Shown: in pieces, positions 25,515-34,953 of the stretch | Numbering within the stretch: the first letter of the stretch is position 1 | Layout of the letters: every line of letters begins with the position of its first letter | Assembly (NCBI RefSeq): GCF_018919165.1 | Contig: NZ_JAHLQM010000004.1 | Span: 1 to 64,000, forward strand | DNA: 64,000 nt | Direction of reading: 5' to 3' | From: Amphibacillus sp. MSJ-3 | Lineage (GTDB): Bacteria > Bacillota > Bacilli > Bacillales > Amphibacillaceae | Notes under the pieces: model-generated | What the model saw: the letters and a program-made list of their open reading frames with translations, nothing else | Told to the model about the DNA's origin: nothing | Databases searched by the model: none | Program-made: the position numbers and the translations under genes

Positions 25515-27545
25515 ATGTTAAGTAAGAAATTGAATAAAATTTGGTATGGCGGAGATTACAATCCTGAGCAATGGGATGAGGAAGTTTGGAAAGAAGATAA
25601 TCGCTTATTTAAGCTTGCAGGAATCGATCTAGCATCAGTCAATATTTTTGCATGGGCTTTGATTCAACCTAATGAAACCACTTACGATTTTACAAGTCTT
25701 GACCAAACGATTGACCGTTTGTATCAAGATGGAATTTATGTATGTTTAGCAACAAGTACAGCTGCTCATCCGGCTTGGATGGCTAAAAGGTATCCCGATA
25801 TTAGACGGGTTGATTTTGAAGGGCGAAAACGGAAATTTGGTGGGCGTCATAATTCTTGTCCGAATAGTCCAACTTATTTAAAATATGCAAGTCAATTAGC
25901 TGGGAAGTTAGCTGAGCGTTATAAAGATCATCCGGCTGTTTTAGCCTGGCACGTTTCAAATGAATATAGTGGATATTGTTATTGTGATCATTGTGAAAAG
26001 GCTTTTCGTGTTTGGTTAAAAAAGAAATATGCTAGAATTGAACACTTAAATCAAGCGTGGAATACAGCTTTTTGGGGCCATACATTTTACGATTGGGATG
26101 AAATTGTTGTTCCAAATGGGCTAAGTGAAGAATGGGAAAACGGCAATAATACCAATTTTCAAGGGATTTCTCTTGATTATCGTCGCTTCCAATCCGATTC
26201 ATTATTGGAGACCTTTAAATTAGAACGTGATCAAATTAAAAAGCACACGCCTGATATCCCAGTAACTACGAATTTAATGGGATTATATCCTGAATTAGAT
26301 TATTTTAAATGGGGTAAAGAAATGGATGTTGTCTCGTGGGATAATTATCCTCAAATTGATACGCCAGTTAGTAAAACAGCAATGACTCATGAGCTGATGC
26401 GAGGATTAAGAAATGGGCAACCATTTATGTTGATGGAACAAACGCCTTCCCAACAAAACTGGCAGGCCTATAATGCCCTTAAGCGCCCAGGCGTAATGAG
26501 GTTATGGAGTTATCAAGCCATTGCGCATGGTGCGGATACAGTTCAGTTTTTCCAACTCCGTCGTTCACGTGGTGCAACAGAGAAATACCACGGTGCAGTG
26601 ATTGAGCATGTTGGACATGAACATACAAGAGTTTTTAATGAAGTAAAACAATTAGGTGAAGAGCTACAGTTATTAGGTGACCAAATTATTGATAGTCGAA
26701 CAAATGCTAAGGTTGCGATTGTTTTTGACTATGAAAACCGTTGGGCAATCCAGCTTTCAAGTGGTCCATCGGTTGCTCTTGATTACGAAGAGGAGGTCCA
26801 TAAATACTATCGTGCATTTTATGACCGAAATGTTCCAGTTGATATGATTGGTGTTGATGCAGACTTAAGCCAGTATGATCTTGTCATCGCCCCAGTTCTG
26901 TATATGATGAAAGCCGGTCATGCTGATCGTTTGAAGGCTTTTGTTAAACAAGGGGGAACTTTTGTCACCACATTTTTTAGTGGGATTGTCGATGAAAATG
27001 ATCTTGTCACTTTAGGAGGGTATCCCGGTGAACTAAGGGAACTTGTCGGTATTTGGGCGGAAGAAATTGATGCTCTAGAACCTTCAATAAAAAACCAAAT
27101 CGTTTTTAATGAAGACTATGGTCATTTATCAGGCGAGTATCAATGTAGCACATTATTTGATTTGATTCACGCTGAACATGCAGAAGTTTTAGCTAGCTAC
27201 GGTAAAGACTTTTATCAAGGTATGCCTGTGCTAACTAAAAACAAATTTGGGCAGGGCACAGCTTATTATGTCGCATCGAGCCCTGAACAAGATTTTATCA
27301 CTGACTTTGTTGCTACACTTATGACTGAAAATAAATTGACCCCTTTGCTTGATTCTGATCAAGGGGTAGAGGTAGCCGTAAGAGAAAAAGAAGGAAAACG
27401 CTATCTATTCGTATTGAATCACAATCATACTGAGGCGAAATTCTATTTGCCGGAAACATCTTATCGTAATTTGATTAAAGGAAATGAGTATCACGGTGAA
27501 TCAAGAATAGCTGGGCATGATGTTTTAATTTTAGTTGAAAAATAA
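25515..27545 (+). CDS. GH42 beta-galactosidase
   Basis: A 676-residue cytoplasmic glycoside hydrolase of family 42. The TIM barrel (about 1-390) starts with WYGGDYNPEQW, carries acid/base E150 in HVSNEYSG and nucleophile E308 in LMEQTPSQ, and has the family zinc cysteines C115, C155, C157 and C160. A trimerisation domain (about 395-600) and a small C-terminal sandwich follow. No signal peptide. It would remove beta-linked galactose from imported oligosaccharides. GAGGGGGAG precedes the ATG. The GH31 gene follows after 23 bases. Confidence 0.94.
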   Translation: MLSKKLNKIWYGGDYNPEQWDEEVWKEDNRLFKLAGIDLASVNIFAWALIQPNETTYDFTSLDQTIDRLYQDGIYVCLATSTAAHPAWMAKRYPDIRRVDFEGRKRKFGGRHNSCPNSPTYLKYASQLAGKLAERYKDHPAVLAWHVSNEYSGYCYCDHCEKAFRVWLKKKYARIEHLNQAWNTAFWGHTFYDWDEIVVPNGLSEEWENGNNTNFQGISLDYRRFQSDSLLETFKLERDQIKKHTPDIPVTTNLMGLYPELDYFKWGKEMDVVSWDNYPQIDTPVSKTAMTHELMRGLRNGQPFMLMEQTPSQQNWQAYNALKRPGVMRLWSYQAIAHGADTVQFFQLRRSRGATEKYHGAVIEHVGHEHTRVFNEVKQLGEELQLLGDQIIDSRTNAKVAIVFDYENRWAIQLSSGPSVALDYEEEVHKYYRAFYDRNVPVDMIGVDADLSQYDLVIAPVLYMMKAGHADRLKAFVKQGGTFVTTFFSGIVDENDLVTLGGYPGELRELVGIWAEEIDALEPSIKNQIVFNEDYGHLSGEYQCSTLFDLIHAEHAEVLASYGKDFYQGMPVLTKNKFGQGTAYYVASSPEQDFITDFVATLMTENKLTPLLDSDQGVEVAVREKEGKRYLFVLNHNHTEAKFYLPETSYRNLIKGNEYHGESRIAGHDVLILVEK

Positions 27546-27568
27546 ATGACAAGCGAAGGAGAATCATA

Positions 27569-29887
27569 ATGAAATTTACTGATGGAAACTGGTTAGTGAG
27601 GGAAGGATATCAGATCCATTTCCCTAAAATTGTCTATGATGTCAAGCAAGAAGAGAAAGCATTAACATTATATGCTCCATGTAAGTATATTAATCATCGT
27701 GGGGACACGCTGGATGGCCCTCTATTGACGGTTAAACTAACTGCGCCACTCGAGGATGTCATACGTGTTGAAACCTGGCATTACCAAGGTGAGAAACCAA
27801 AGTATCCGAATTTTGCTGTGGCGAATGAAGATCAAGATTTAGATATTGTGGAGACAGACCAACAGCTGACCTTTCAAAGTGGTGAACTGAAATTAACGAT
27901 TGATAAGGATCACTTCAATATAATATTTGAAAATGGACTGGGTGAATTAACAGTTCTTGATCAAAAAGGCTTGGCATGGATTGAAGGACCGGAAGATAAG
28001 ACTTATATGCGTGGTCAGTTAAAACTATCTGTTGGCGAACATTTATATGGTTTAGGTGAACGATTCACTCCATTTGTTAAAAATGGCCAGTCTGTTGATA
28101 TTTGGAATGAAGATGGTGGAACAAGTTCAGAGCAATCTTATAAGAATGTCCCTTTCTACTTGTCTAGCAAAGGCTATGGTGTCTTTATCAATCATCCAGA
28201 GAAAATCAGTTTAGAATTAGGTTCAGAGCTTGTATCACGGTCACAGTTTAGTGTAGCTGGTGAAAAATTAGACTACTACTTGATTAATGGTCCGACGCCA
28301 AAAGAAGTTGTCCGTCGTTATACAAAATTAACCGGTCGTCCAGCATTACCACCAGCTTGGTCATTTGGATTGTGGTTATCCACTTCCTTTACAACCAATT
28401 ATAATGAAGAAACAGTCAATCATTTTGTTGATGGAATGGCGGAACGTGGTATTCCCTTAAGTGTTTTCCACTTCGATTGTTTTTGGATGGATGCTTTTGA
28501 ATGGACGAGTTTTATCTGGGATCGCAAAAATTTCCCTGATCCAGAGGGCATGTTAAAACGATTAAAAGCGAAGGATTTAAAAATTTCTGTTTGGATTAAT
28601 CCTTATATTGGTCAAAAATCACCGCTATTTGCAGAAGGACATGAGAAAGGTTATTTAATCAAGAAGGCAAATGGCGATACATGGCAATGGGATCGTTGGC
28701 AGGCAGGCATGGGAATTGTTGATTTTACCAATCCTGCTGCTGTTAAATGGTATCAAGATCATTTAAGAACTTTAATCGCAATGGGAGTAGATTCATTCAA
28801 GACAGACTTTGGTGAGCGTATTCCGACAGATGTCGTTTATCATGATGGATCAAATCCAGAGAAAATGCATAATTACTATGCTTACCTATTTAATAAGGTT
28901 GTCTTTGATCTATTGAAAGAGGTAAAAGGAGAAAATGAGGCGGTTTTATTTGCTCGTTCTTCAACGACAGGTGGTCAACAGTTCCCAGTTCACTGGGGTG
29001 GAGATTGCGATTCAACCTATGAAGCGATGGCTGAAAGTTTACGTGGCGGTCTTTCATTAACGACGTCAGGTTTTGGCTATTGGAGTCACGATATTGGTGG
29101 TTTTGAAAATACAGCTTCACCAGATGTCTTTAAACGATGGACGGCTTTCGGCTTATTATCTAGTCATAGTCGCTTCCATGGAAGTACATCATATCGCGTA
29201 CCTTGGGCATTCGATGAAGAAGCCGTTGATGTTGCTCGTCATTTTACAAAACTGAAAAACCGCTTAATGCCTTATCTCTATCGCCATGCTGTGGCAAATA
29301 ACCAAACAGGTATTTCAGTGATGCGTCCGATGATTTTTGATTTCCCAGATGATCCACTTTGTGAAACTTTAGATCGTCAATATATGCTTGGTGATGATAT
29401 TGTCGTCGCACCAATTTTTAACGAAGAAGGCCTAGGCTCATTCTACTTACCAAAAGGAAAGTGGACACACTTATTAACAGGTGAGGTGGTTGAAGGCGGA
29501 ACCTGGATTAAAGAACATTATGATTACTTCAGCTTGCCATTATTTGTGCGTGAAAATACAGTTTTACCAATTGGCTCAAATGATTTAAAACCGGTCTATA
29601 ATTATACAGATCATGTTACCTTGCGCCTCTATCAAATTCAGCAAGGCGTCCGAGTAGAAACACCTATTTATAACTCTACAGGCAAATTAGCAAAAACATT
29701 TACGGTAACAAGAGAAGATGATACAATTGAAATAGTTGTTGATCAGCCAGCTGAACCATTTACGGTTGAATTAGTAGGAATTCAATCAATTAAAAATTCA
29801 TCAGTCGGAGAATTTGAATCCTCTGAAAATGGTATTAAGCTAAAGATACCAGCTGAAGAAAAAACGATAACTATAGCACTTGAATAA
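27569..29887 (+). CDS. yicI: GH31 alpha-xylosidase, YicI type
   Basis: A 772-residue cytoplasmic enzyme that matches E. coli YicI in length and along the whole chain as I remember it. The nucleophile is D413 in KTDFGER and the acid/base D479 in HWGGDC, both three positions before the YicI residues D416 and D482. FHFDCFWM and the following insert typical of alpha-xylosidases, not alpha-glucosidases, are present. It releases alpha-1,6-linked xylose from the non-reducing end of isoprimeverose or xyloglucan fragments. It is last in the importer unit, before a terminator. Confidence 0.93.
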   Translation: MKFTDGNWLVREGYQIHFPKIVYDVKQEEKALTLYAPCKYINHRGDTLDGPLLTVKLTAPLEDVIRVETWHYQGEKPKYPNFAVANEDQDLDIVETDQQLTFQSGELKLTIDKDHFNIIFENGLGELTVLDQKGLAWIEGPEDKTYMRGQLKLSVGEHLYGLGERFTPFVKNGQSVDIWNEDGGTSSEQSYKNVPFYLSSKGYGVFINHPEKISLELGSELVSRSQFSVAGEKLDYYLINGPTPKEVVRRYTKLTGRPALPPAWSFGLWLSTSFTTNYNEETVNHFVDGMAERGIPLSVFHFDCFWMDAFEWTSFIWDRKNFPDPEGMLKRLKAKDLKISVWINPYIGQKSPLFAEGHEKGYLIKKANGDTWQWDRWQAGMGIVDFTNPAAVKWYQDHLRTLIAMGVDSFKTDFGERIPTDVVYHDGSNPEKMHNYYAYLFNKVVFDLLKEVKGENEAVLFARSSTTGGQQFPVHWGGDCDSTYEAMAESLRGGLSLTTSGFGYWSHDIGGFENTASPDVFKRWTAFGLLSSHSRFHGSTSYRVPWAFDEEAVDVARHFTKLKNRLMPYLYRHAVANNQTGISVMRPMIFDFPDDPLCETLDRQYMLGDDIVVAPIFNEEGLGSFYLPKGKWTHLLTGEVVEGGTWIKEHYDYFSLPLFVRENTVLPIGSNDLKPVYNYTDHVTLRLYQIQQGVRVETPIYNSTGKLAKTFTVTREDDTIEIVVDQPAEPFTVELVGIQSIKNSSVGEFESSENGIKLKIPAEEKTITIALE

Positions 29888-29899
29888 ATGAACTAGATT

Positions 29900-29935
29900 A
29901 AAAAGCGGGCATTTAATTTTAATTGCTCGCTTTTT
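29900..29935 (+). terminator. Terminator of the importer-GH42-GH31 unit
   Basis: AAAAAGCGGGCA pairs with TGCTCGCTTTTT across an AT-rich loop; the T-run ends at 29935. Confidence 0.85.
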
Positions 29936-29964
29936 CTACTTTTATTATTAAACACAATTAAGCA

Positions 29965-30384
29965 AAGTTGAGAGCAAAATGTGAAAGTTGAGAGCAAATT
30001 CGAAAAGTTGAGAGCAAAACGCGAAAGTTGAGAGCAAATTCGAAAAGTTGAGAGCAAATCGCGAAAGTTAAGAGCAAATCGCGAAAGTTAAGAGCAAATC
30101 GGAGAAGTTGAGAGCAAATCTCGGAAGTTGAGAGCAAATCGCGAAAGTTGAGAGCAAATTCGAAAAGTTGAGAGCAAATTTGAAAAGTTGAGAGCAAAAC
30201 GCGGAAGTTGAGAGCAAAACGTGGAAGTTGAGAGCAAATCCGGAAAGTTGAGAGCAAATCGCGAAAGTTGAGAGCAATTTCGAAAAGTTGAGAGCAAATC
30301 TCGGAAGTTGAGAGCAAATTCGAAAAATTGAGAGCAATTTCGAAAAGTTGAGAGCAAATCGCAGAAGTTGAGAGCAAATCTGAA
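29965..30384. repeat. Tandem array 1: 21 copies of a 20-bp repeat
   Basis: Exactly 20-bp periodicity for 420 bases with no insertion or deletion. Unit consensus AAGTTGAGAGCAAATCGCGA; the first 13-14 bases are nearly invariant (a few units have GTTAAGAGC or AATTGAGAGC) and the last six vary. The minus strand is open in all three frames across the array, giving long artificial frames. It fills the space between the GH31 terminator and the gene at 30421. No transposase or cas gene is nearby. Function is unknown. Confidence 0.97.
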
Positions 30385-30420
30385 ATTAGGTTTTTCTAAC
30401 CGTAAACAACGAGGTGGATC

Positions 30421-31032
30421 ATGGCAAAATTAAGAGAAGTATTAAAGGGTATGTCAAGAAAAGAGCAATTAGATTATATTTGGGAGTATTATAAACTCCA
30501 CATCATTGGTTTTATTCTTTTAATCATATTCGGATGGTTAATGATTGATGGATTTATGAATAAAGGGAATGAACCGGTTGGGATTACCGTTGTCAGTGAA
30601 GCGACGATAGAAGTAATTGATGAACTAGAATTATCGATTAACTCACTTGAATTTACTGATTTTGATCTGTTTTTTGAGCATATCTATCATCAAGGTGGAT
30701 TAATCGAAAATAATGCTTACGATATGATGGAACGGCTATCGATGAGGATTGCCGTTGGACAAGTTGATATAATGGTGACCGATGATCTGTTTGCTGAGCA
30801 ACTAATCAACGAGGATATTTTTCTACCTTTAAAAGAGGTAATCGAACCTGATCAAATTGATTCTTTTGAAGAGGAGGGACTTGTTGTCAATGGTGTTTTA
30901 TATGGGATAAAAACAGCCGACTTAAAGATATTTGATCAATACGATGTTTATCAGGATACTTACCTTTTAGTTCCTGCATCAGGGAGACACAGAGAAGAAG
31001 CCAAACAGGTGATTGAATATTTGACTGAGTAA
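30421..31032 (+). CDS. Membrane-anchored protein of unknown function
   Basis: A 203-residue protein. The cytoplasmic start MAKLREVLKGMSRKEQLDYIWEYYKLH is followed by one helix (about 29-47) and an extracellular acidic domain of about 150 residues. This KEK/KEQ-x-x-YIWxYYKxH-helix layout occurs in several anonymous Firmicute proteins, but I know no function for it. GAGGTGG precedes the ATG. It stands between repeat array 1 and secA, and shows no sign of decay. The outer domain could be a ligand-binding fold: motifs such as VDIMVTDDLFAEQ and LPLKEVIEPDQI look like a remnant of a type II binding protein. Confidence 0.7.
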   Translation: MAKLREVLKGMSRKEQLDYIWEYYKLHIIGFILLIIFGWLMIDGFMNKGNEPVGITVVSEATIEVIDELELSINSLEFTDFDLFFEHIYHQGGLIENNAYDMMERLSMRIAVGQVDIMVTDDLFAEQLINEDIFLPLKEVIEPDQIDSFEEEGLVVNGVLYGIKTADLKIFDQYDVYQDTYLLVPASGRHREEAKQVIEYLTE

Positions 31033-31142
31033 TGAGTTCGTGATAATTGGTTAAATCTTGTACTATATAAATCCAAGTGTTATTATAGAGGATAGATATT
31101 TAGCTCAAGGGAGCTATTTTGGGAAGTAGAGGAGCGTATAAG

Positions 31143-33650
31143 ATGCAAGGATTATTAAAAAGGGTATTTGATGGTAATGAACGTAGACTAAAAAAACTTC
31201 AAGTAACTGTTGATCAAATTGAAGCCCTAGAGCCTGAATATGAACAATTGTCAGATCAAGAGTTGCGAGCAAAAACAGATGAATTTAAAAAACGATATCA
31301 AGCTGGTGAAACACTTGATGAATTATTAGTAGAAGCATACGCAGTGATCAGAGAAGGATCGAAGCGGGTTTTAAATATGCGTCCATTCCCTGTCCAATTG
31401 TTAGGAGCCATCGTTTTACATGGTGGCGATATTGCTGAAATGAAAACGGGGGAAGGAAAAACGTTAGCTTCAACGATGCCAGCCTACCTAAATGCTTTAA
31501 CTGGGAAAGGTGTACACATTATTACAGTGAACGAATATCTAGCTGATCGTGATGCTCGTGAAATGGGTGAACTTTTTGAATTTCTCGGTTTGACCGTTGG
31601 ATTAAACCTAAACAGCATGTCTAAAGAGGAAAAAAGAAAAGCGTATGAAGCGGATATCACTTATGGAACAAATAATGAATTTGGTTTTGATTATTTGAGA
31701 GATAATATGGTCTTATATAAAGAGCAAATGGTACAGCGACCACTTCATTTTGCCATTATTGATGAAGTTGACTCCATATTAATTGATGAGGCTCGAACAC
31801 CGTTAATCATTTCAGGTTCGGCACGGAAGTCTGCATCGCTCTATCAACAAGCAAACTCTTTTGTTCGTACACTTAATAAAGAAGTAGATTATACTTACGA
31901 CGAAAAGACAAAAGGTGTACAACTTAATGAAGAAGGTATTACAAAAGCGGAGAACTTCTTCAGTGTTGAAAACTTATTTGATTTAAATCATGTTACGCTA
32001 ACACATCATATTAATCAAGCGCTTAAAGCACATGCCTCGATGCACCGTGATACAGATTATGTTGTTGAAGAAGGAAAGGTCGTTATTGTCGATCAATTTA
32101 CTGGACGTTTAATGGAAGGACGCCGTTATAGTGACGGACTCCATCAGGCAATTGAAGCAAAAGAAAATTTACCAATTCAAAATGAAAGTATGACCTTAGC
32201 ATCAATTACTTTTCAAAACTTATTCCGAATGTATGATAAATTAGCTGGTATGACTGGTACAGCTAAGACTGAAGAAGAAGAGTTTAGAAATATTTATAAT
32301 ATGAATGTTGTAGCAATTCCAACAAACAAACCTATTATTCGTGAAGATAGACCTGACTTAATTTATAAAACAATGAATGCAAAATTTAAGGCAGTTGTTG
32401 AGGAAATTAAGGAAAGACATGAAAATGGCCAACCTGTTCTAGTGGGTACAGTTGCCGTTGAGACGTCAGAATTAATTTCTCAAATGTTGAAAAAAGCAGG
32501 CATCAAGCATAATGTACTTAATGCTAAAAATCACTTCCGCGAAGCTGAAATCATTGAAAATGCTGGTGAGAAAAATGCCGTTACGATTGCTACAAACATG
32601 GCCGGTCGTGGAACGGATATCAAATTAGGCGAAGGGGTAAAGGAACTTGGCGGTCTTGCTGTTGTAGGTACTGAACGACATGAGTCACGTCGAATTGATA
32701 ACCAACTTCGTGGACGTTCTGGACGTCAAGGTGATCCAGGTGTAACACAATTTTATTTATCAATGGAAGACGATTTGATGCGCCGATTTGGCTCAGATAA
32801 TATGAAGGCAATGATGGATCGCTTTAAAATAGATGATTCACAGGCGATTGAAAGTAAAATGGTTTCAAAAGCTGTTGAATCATCACAAAAACGTGTTGAA
32901 GGAAACAACTTTGATGCACGTAAAAATGTTCTCGCCTATGATGATGTTTTAAGAGAACAACGTGAAATTATTTACAAGCAACGCTATGATGTAATTGCTT
33001 CGGATAACTTATATGAGATTATTATCAATATGATTGAAACGGTCGTTAATGATACTGTTTCATTGCATACTCAAGACGATGATGAGACATTATGGGATCT
33101 AGATGCGATTATTGATTATGTACATGCTAATTTAGTTGAAGATAATTATCTAATTAAAGCAGATTTAGAAAATAAATCGCCTGAAGAAATTCAAGAATTG
33201 ATTATGGATAAGGTGATTCAGAAATATAAAGCGAAAGAAACGGATCTTGGTTCTGAGCAAATGCGTGAATTTGAAAAGGTTATTTTGCTAAGAACAGTTG
33301 ATACTAAATGGATGGACCATATTGATCAAATGGATCAGCTTCGTCAAGGAATTCATTTACGTGCCTATGGTCAAGATGACCCACTCCGCGAATATCAGAT
33401 TGAAGGTTTTGCCATGTTTGAAGCCATGGTTGATTCGATTAATGAAGAAGTCGCGCGTTATATTATGAAGGCACAAGTTCGTGAAAACCTGCAACGACAA
33501 GAAGTAGCTAAAAATGTAACGGCAGTTACTGGTGATCAATCGAAAAAGGAAAAGAAAAAAACACCTTATGTTAAAGGCGAAACGGTAGGAAGAAACGATC
33601 CATGTCCATGTGGAAGTGGTAAGAAATATAAGCACTGCCATGGAAAATAA
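31143..33650 (+). CDS. secA: Preprotein translocase ATPase SecA
   Basis: An 835-residue motor of the general secretion pathway. Walker A in [10 protein letters not shown], the [19 protein letters not shown] box, the preprotein cross-linking domain, second nucleotide domain ([13 protein letters not shown]), scaffold and helical wing are all in order. The C-terminal zinc motif [13 protein letters not shown] is complete. The start is ATG 31143, eight bases after AGAGGAG; an in-frame TTG 24 bases earlier overlaps that site. prfB follows after 91 bases, as in B. subtilis. Confidence 0.97.
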   Translation: MQGLLKRVFDGNERRLKKLQVTVDQIEALEPEYEQLSDQELRAKTDEFKKRYQAGETLDELLVEAYAVIREGSKRVLNMRPFPVQLLGAIVLHGGDIAEMKTGEGKTLASTMPAYLNALTGKGVHIITVNEYLADRDAREMGELFEFLGLTVGLNLNSMSKEEKRKAYEADITYGTNNEFGFDYLRDNMVLYKEQMVQRPLHFAIIDEVDSILIDEARTPLIISGSARKSASLYQQANSFVRTLNKEVDYTYDEKTKGVQLNEEGITKAENFFSVENLFDLNHVTLTHHINQALKAHASMHRDTDYVVEEGKVVIVDQFTGRLMEGRRYSDGLHQAIEAKENLPIQNESMTLASITFQNLFRMYDKLAGMTGTAKTEEEEFRNIYNMNVVAIPTNKPIIREDRPDLIYKTMNAKFKAVVEEIKERHENGQPVLVGTVAVETSELISQMLKKAGIKHNVLNAKNHFREAEIIENAGEKNAVTIATNMAGRGTDIKLGEGVKELGGLAVVGTERHESRRIDNQLRGRSGRQGDPGVTQFYLSMEDDLMRRFGSDNMKAMMDRFKIDDSQAIESKMVSKAVESSQKRVEGNNFDARKNVLAYDDVLREQREIIYKQRYDVIASDNLYEIIINMIETVVNDTVSLHTQDDDETLWDLDAIIDYVHANLVEDNYLIKADLENKSPEEIQELIMDKVIQKYKAKETDLGSEQMREFEKVILLRTVDTKWMDHIDQMDQLRQGIHLRAYGQDDPLREYQIEGFAMFEAMVDSINEEVARYIMKAQVRENLQRQEVAKNVTAVTGDQSKKEKKKTPYVKGETVGRNDPCPCGSGKKYKHCHGK

Positions 33651-33674
33651 CGAGACAGTGGATTAAACAGGTAT

Positions 33675-33705
33675 GAATGGACATCCAGATCAAGGGTGTC
33701 CATTC
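33675..33705. other. Hairpin between secA and prfB
   Basis: GAATGGACA (33675-33683) is a perfect inverted match to TGTCCATTC (33697-33705). Purine-rich sequence, not a T-run, follows. It may attenuate or stabilise the secA-prfB message. Confidence 0.5.
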
Positions 33706-33741
33706 TAATGAGAAAAAGATTTTATTAAGAGGTGAAAAAGT

Positions 33742-34843
33742 ATGGAATTAGTAGAAATCAGACAAGAATTAACACAGATGAATACCCGTATGGATGAATT
33801 TAGGGGGTCTCTTTGACTTAGAAGAAAAGAGAACTCGTATTGCAGAACTTGAGACAGAAATGACCGATCCTGATTTTTGGAATGATCAAAAAGCTGCTCA
33901 AAAGATAATCGATGAAGCAAATGACTTAAAAGAATTGGTTCAGACTTTTGATAAACATGTTGTTTCATTAGAGGACCTAGAGGTAAGCTACGAACTTGTT
34001 AAAGAAGAAGAAGATCAAGAATTGCAAATGGAACTTGAAGAGGAGTTAAGCCAACTAGCTGAAGCCCTCAACCAATTTGAACTGTATATGTTGCTAAGTG
34101 ATCCTTATGACAAGAGCAACGCTATTCTAGAGCTTCATCCTGGAGCAGGTGGTACAGAATCACAAGACTGGGCGAGTATCTTGTTACGGATGTACACACG
34201 TTGGGCAGAAAAAAAGAATTTTAAAATAGAAACATTAAGTTATTTACCAGGTGAAGAAGCTGGGGTGAAAAGCGTTACCTTATTAATTAAAGGGCATAAT
34301 GCTTACGGCTATCTAAAAGCTGAGAAAGGTGTTCATCGCCTCGTGCGAATTTCACCATTCGATTCATCTGGACGTCGTCATACATCTTTTGTTTCCTGTG
34401 AAGTAACTCCGGAAATAGATGATGATATTGATATTGAAATTAAAAGCGAAGATATAAAAATAGATACCTATCGAGCAAGTGGGGCAGGAGGACAACACGT
34501 TAATAAAACGGATTCAGCAGTAAGAATGACCCATATCCCAACAAACACGGTTGTCACTTGTCAATCGGAACGGTCGCAAATTAAAAACCGCGAGCAAGCA
34601 TTAAAACTTCTCAAATCAAAGCTCTATCAAATTGAAATAGAAAAAAAACGAGCAGAAATGAACGAAATTCGCGGTGAACAAAAGGAAATCGGTTGGGGAA
34701 GTCAGATTAGATCATACGTATTCCATCCATACTCAATGATTAAAGATCACAGAACAGACCTTGAAATCGGTAATACTCAAAGTGTCATGGATGGAGATAT
34801 CGATCCGTTTATTGATGCTTATCTCCGCCAACATTTGCATTAA
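33742..34843 (+). CDS. prfB: Peptide chain release factor 2, programmed +1 frameshift
   Basis: RF2, which reads UGA and UAA stop codons. Frame 1 starts at ATG 33742 behind AGAGGTGA, runs 24 codons and meets TGA at 33814-33816. The site is AGGGGG TCT CTT TGA C, the classical RF2 autoregulatory shift with an internal Shine-Dalgarno. Slipping on CTT moves reading to GAC at 33815, giving join(33742..33813, 33815..34843), 366 residues. The SPF stop-recognition tripeptide ([12 protein letters not shown]) and GGQ (GAGGQHVN) are intact. When RF2 is scarce, termination at the internal UGA is slow and the shift occurs. A terminator and repeat array 2 follow. Confidence 0.97.
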
Positions 34844-34872
34844 AACAAACAGATTTCTAAACAGTCACTAAG

Positions 34873-34918
34873 AAAATAGGTGTAGAAAAGGAGCCTCCCT
34901 TTCTATACCTATTTTTTT
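34873..34918 (+). terminator. prfB terminator
   Basis: Bases 34874-34888 pair with 34900-34914 (one mismatch), followed by T7. Confidence 0.9.
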
Positions 34919-34953
34919 GAGAATCTAGAATTATTATCAATGATCGAATACAA

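Noticed and set aside
29958-30377. Long minus-strand open frames (139, 89, 89 codons) of LSTF/CSQL/ALNF repeats
   Set aside because: They arise in all three frames from the 20-bp repeat unit and none has a binding site; treated as repeat DNA.
33794-33816. Internal start for prfB at 33794
   Set aside because: It lies in the frame after the programmed shift and removes the conserved N-terminus; the shift model explains the region fully.
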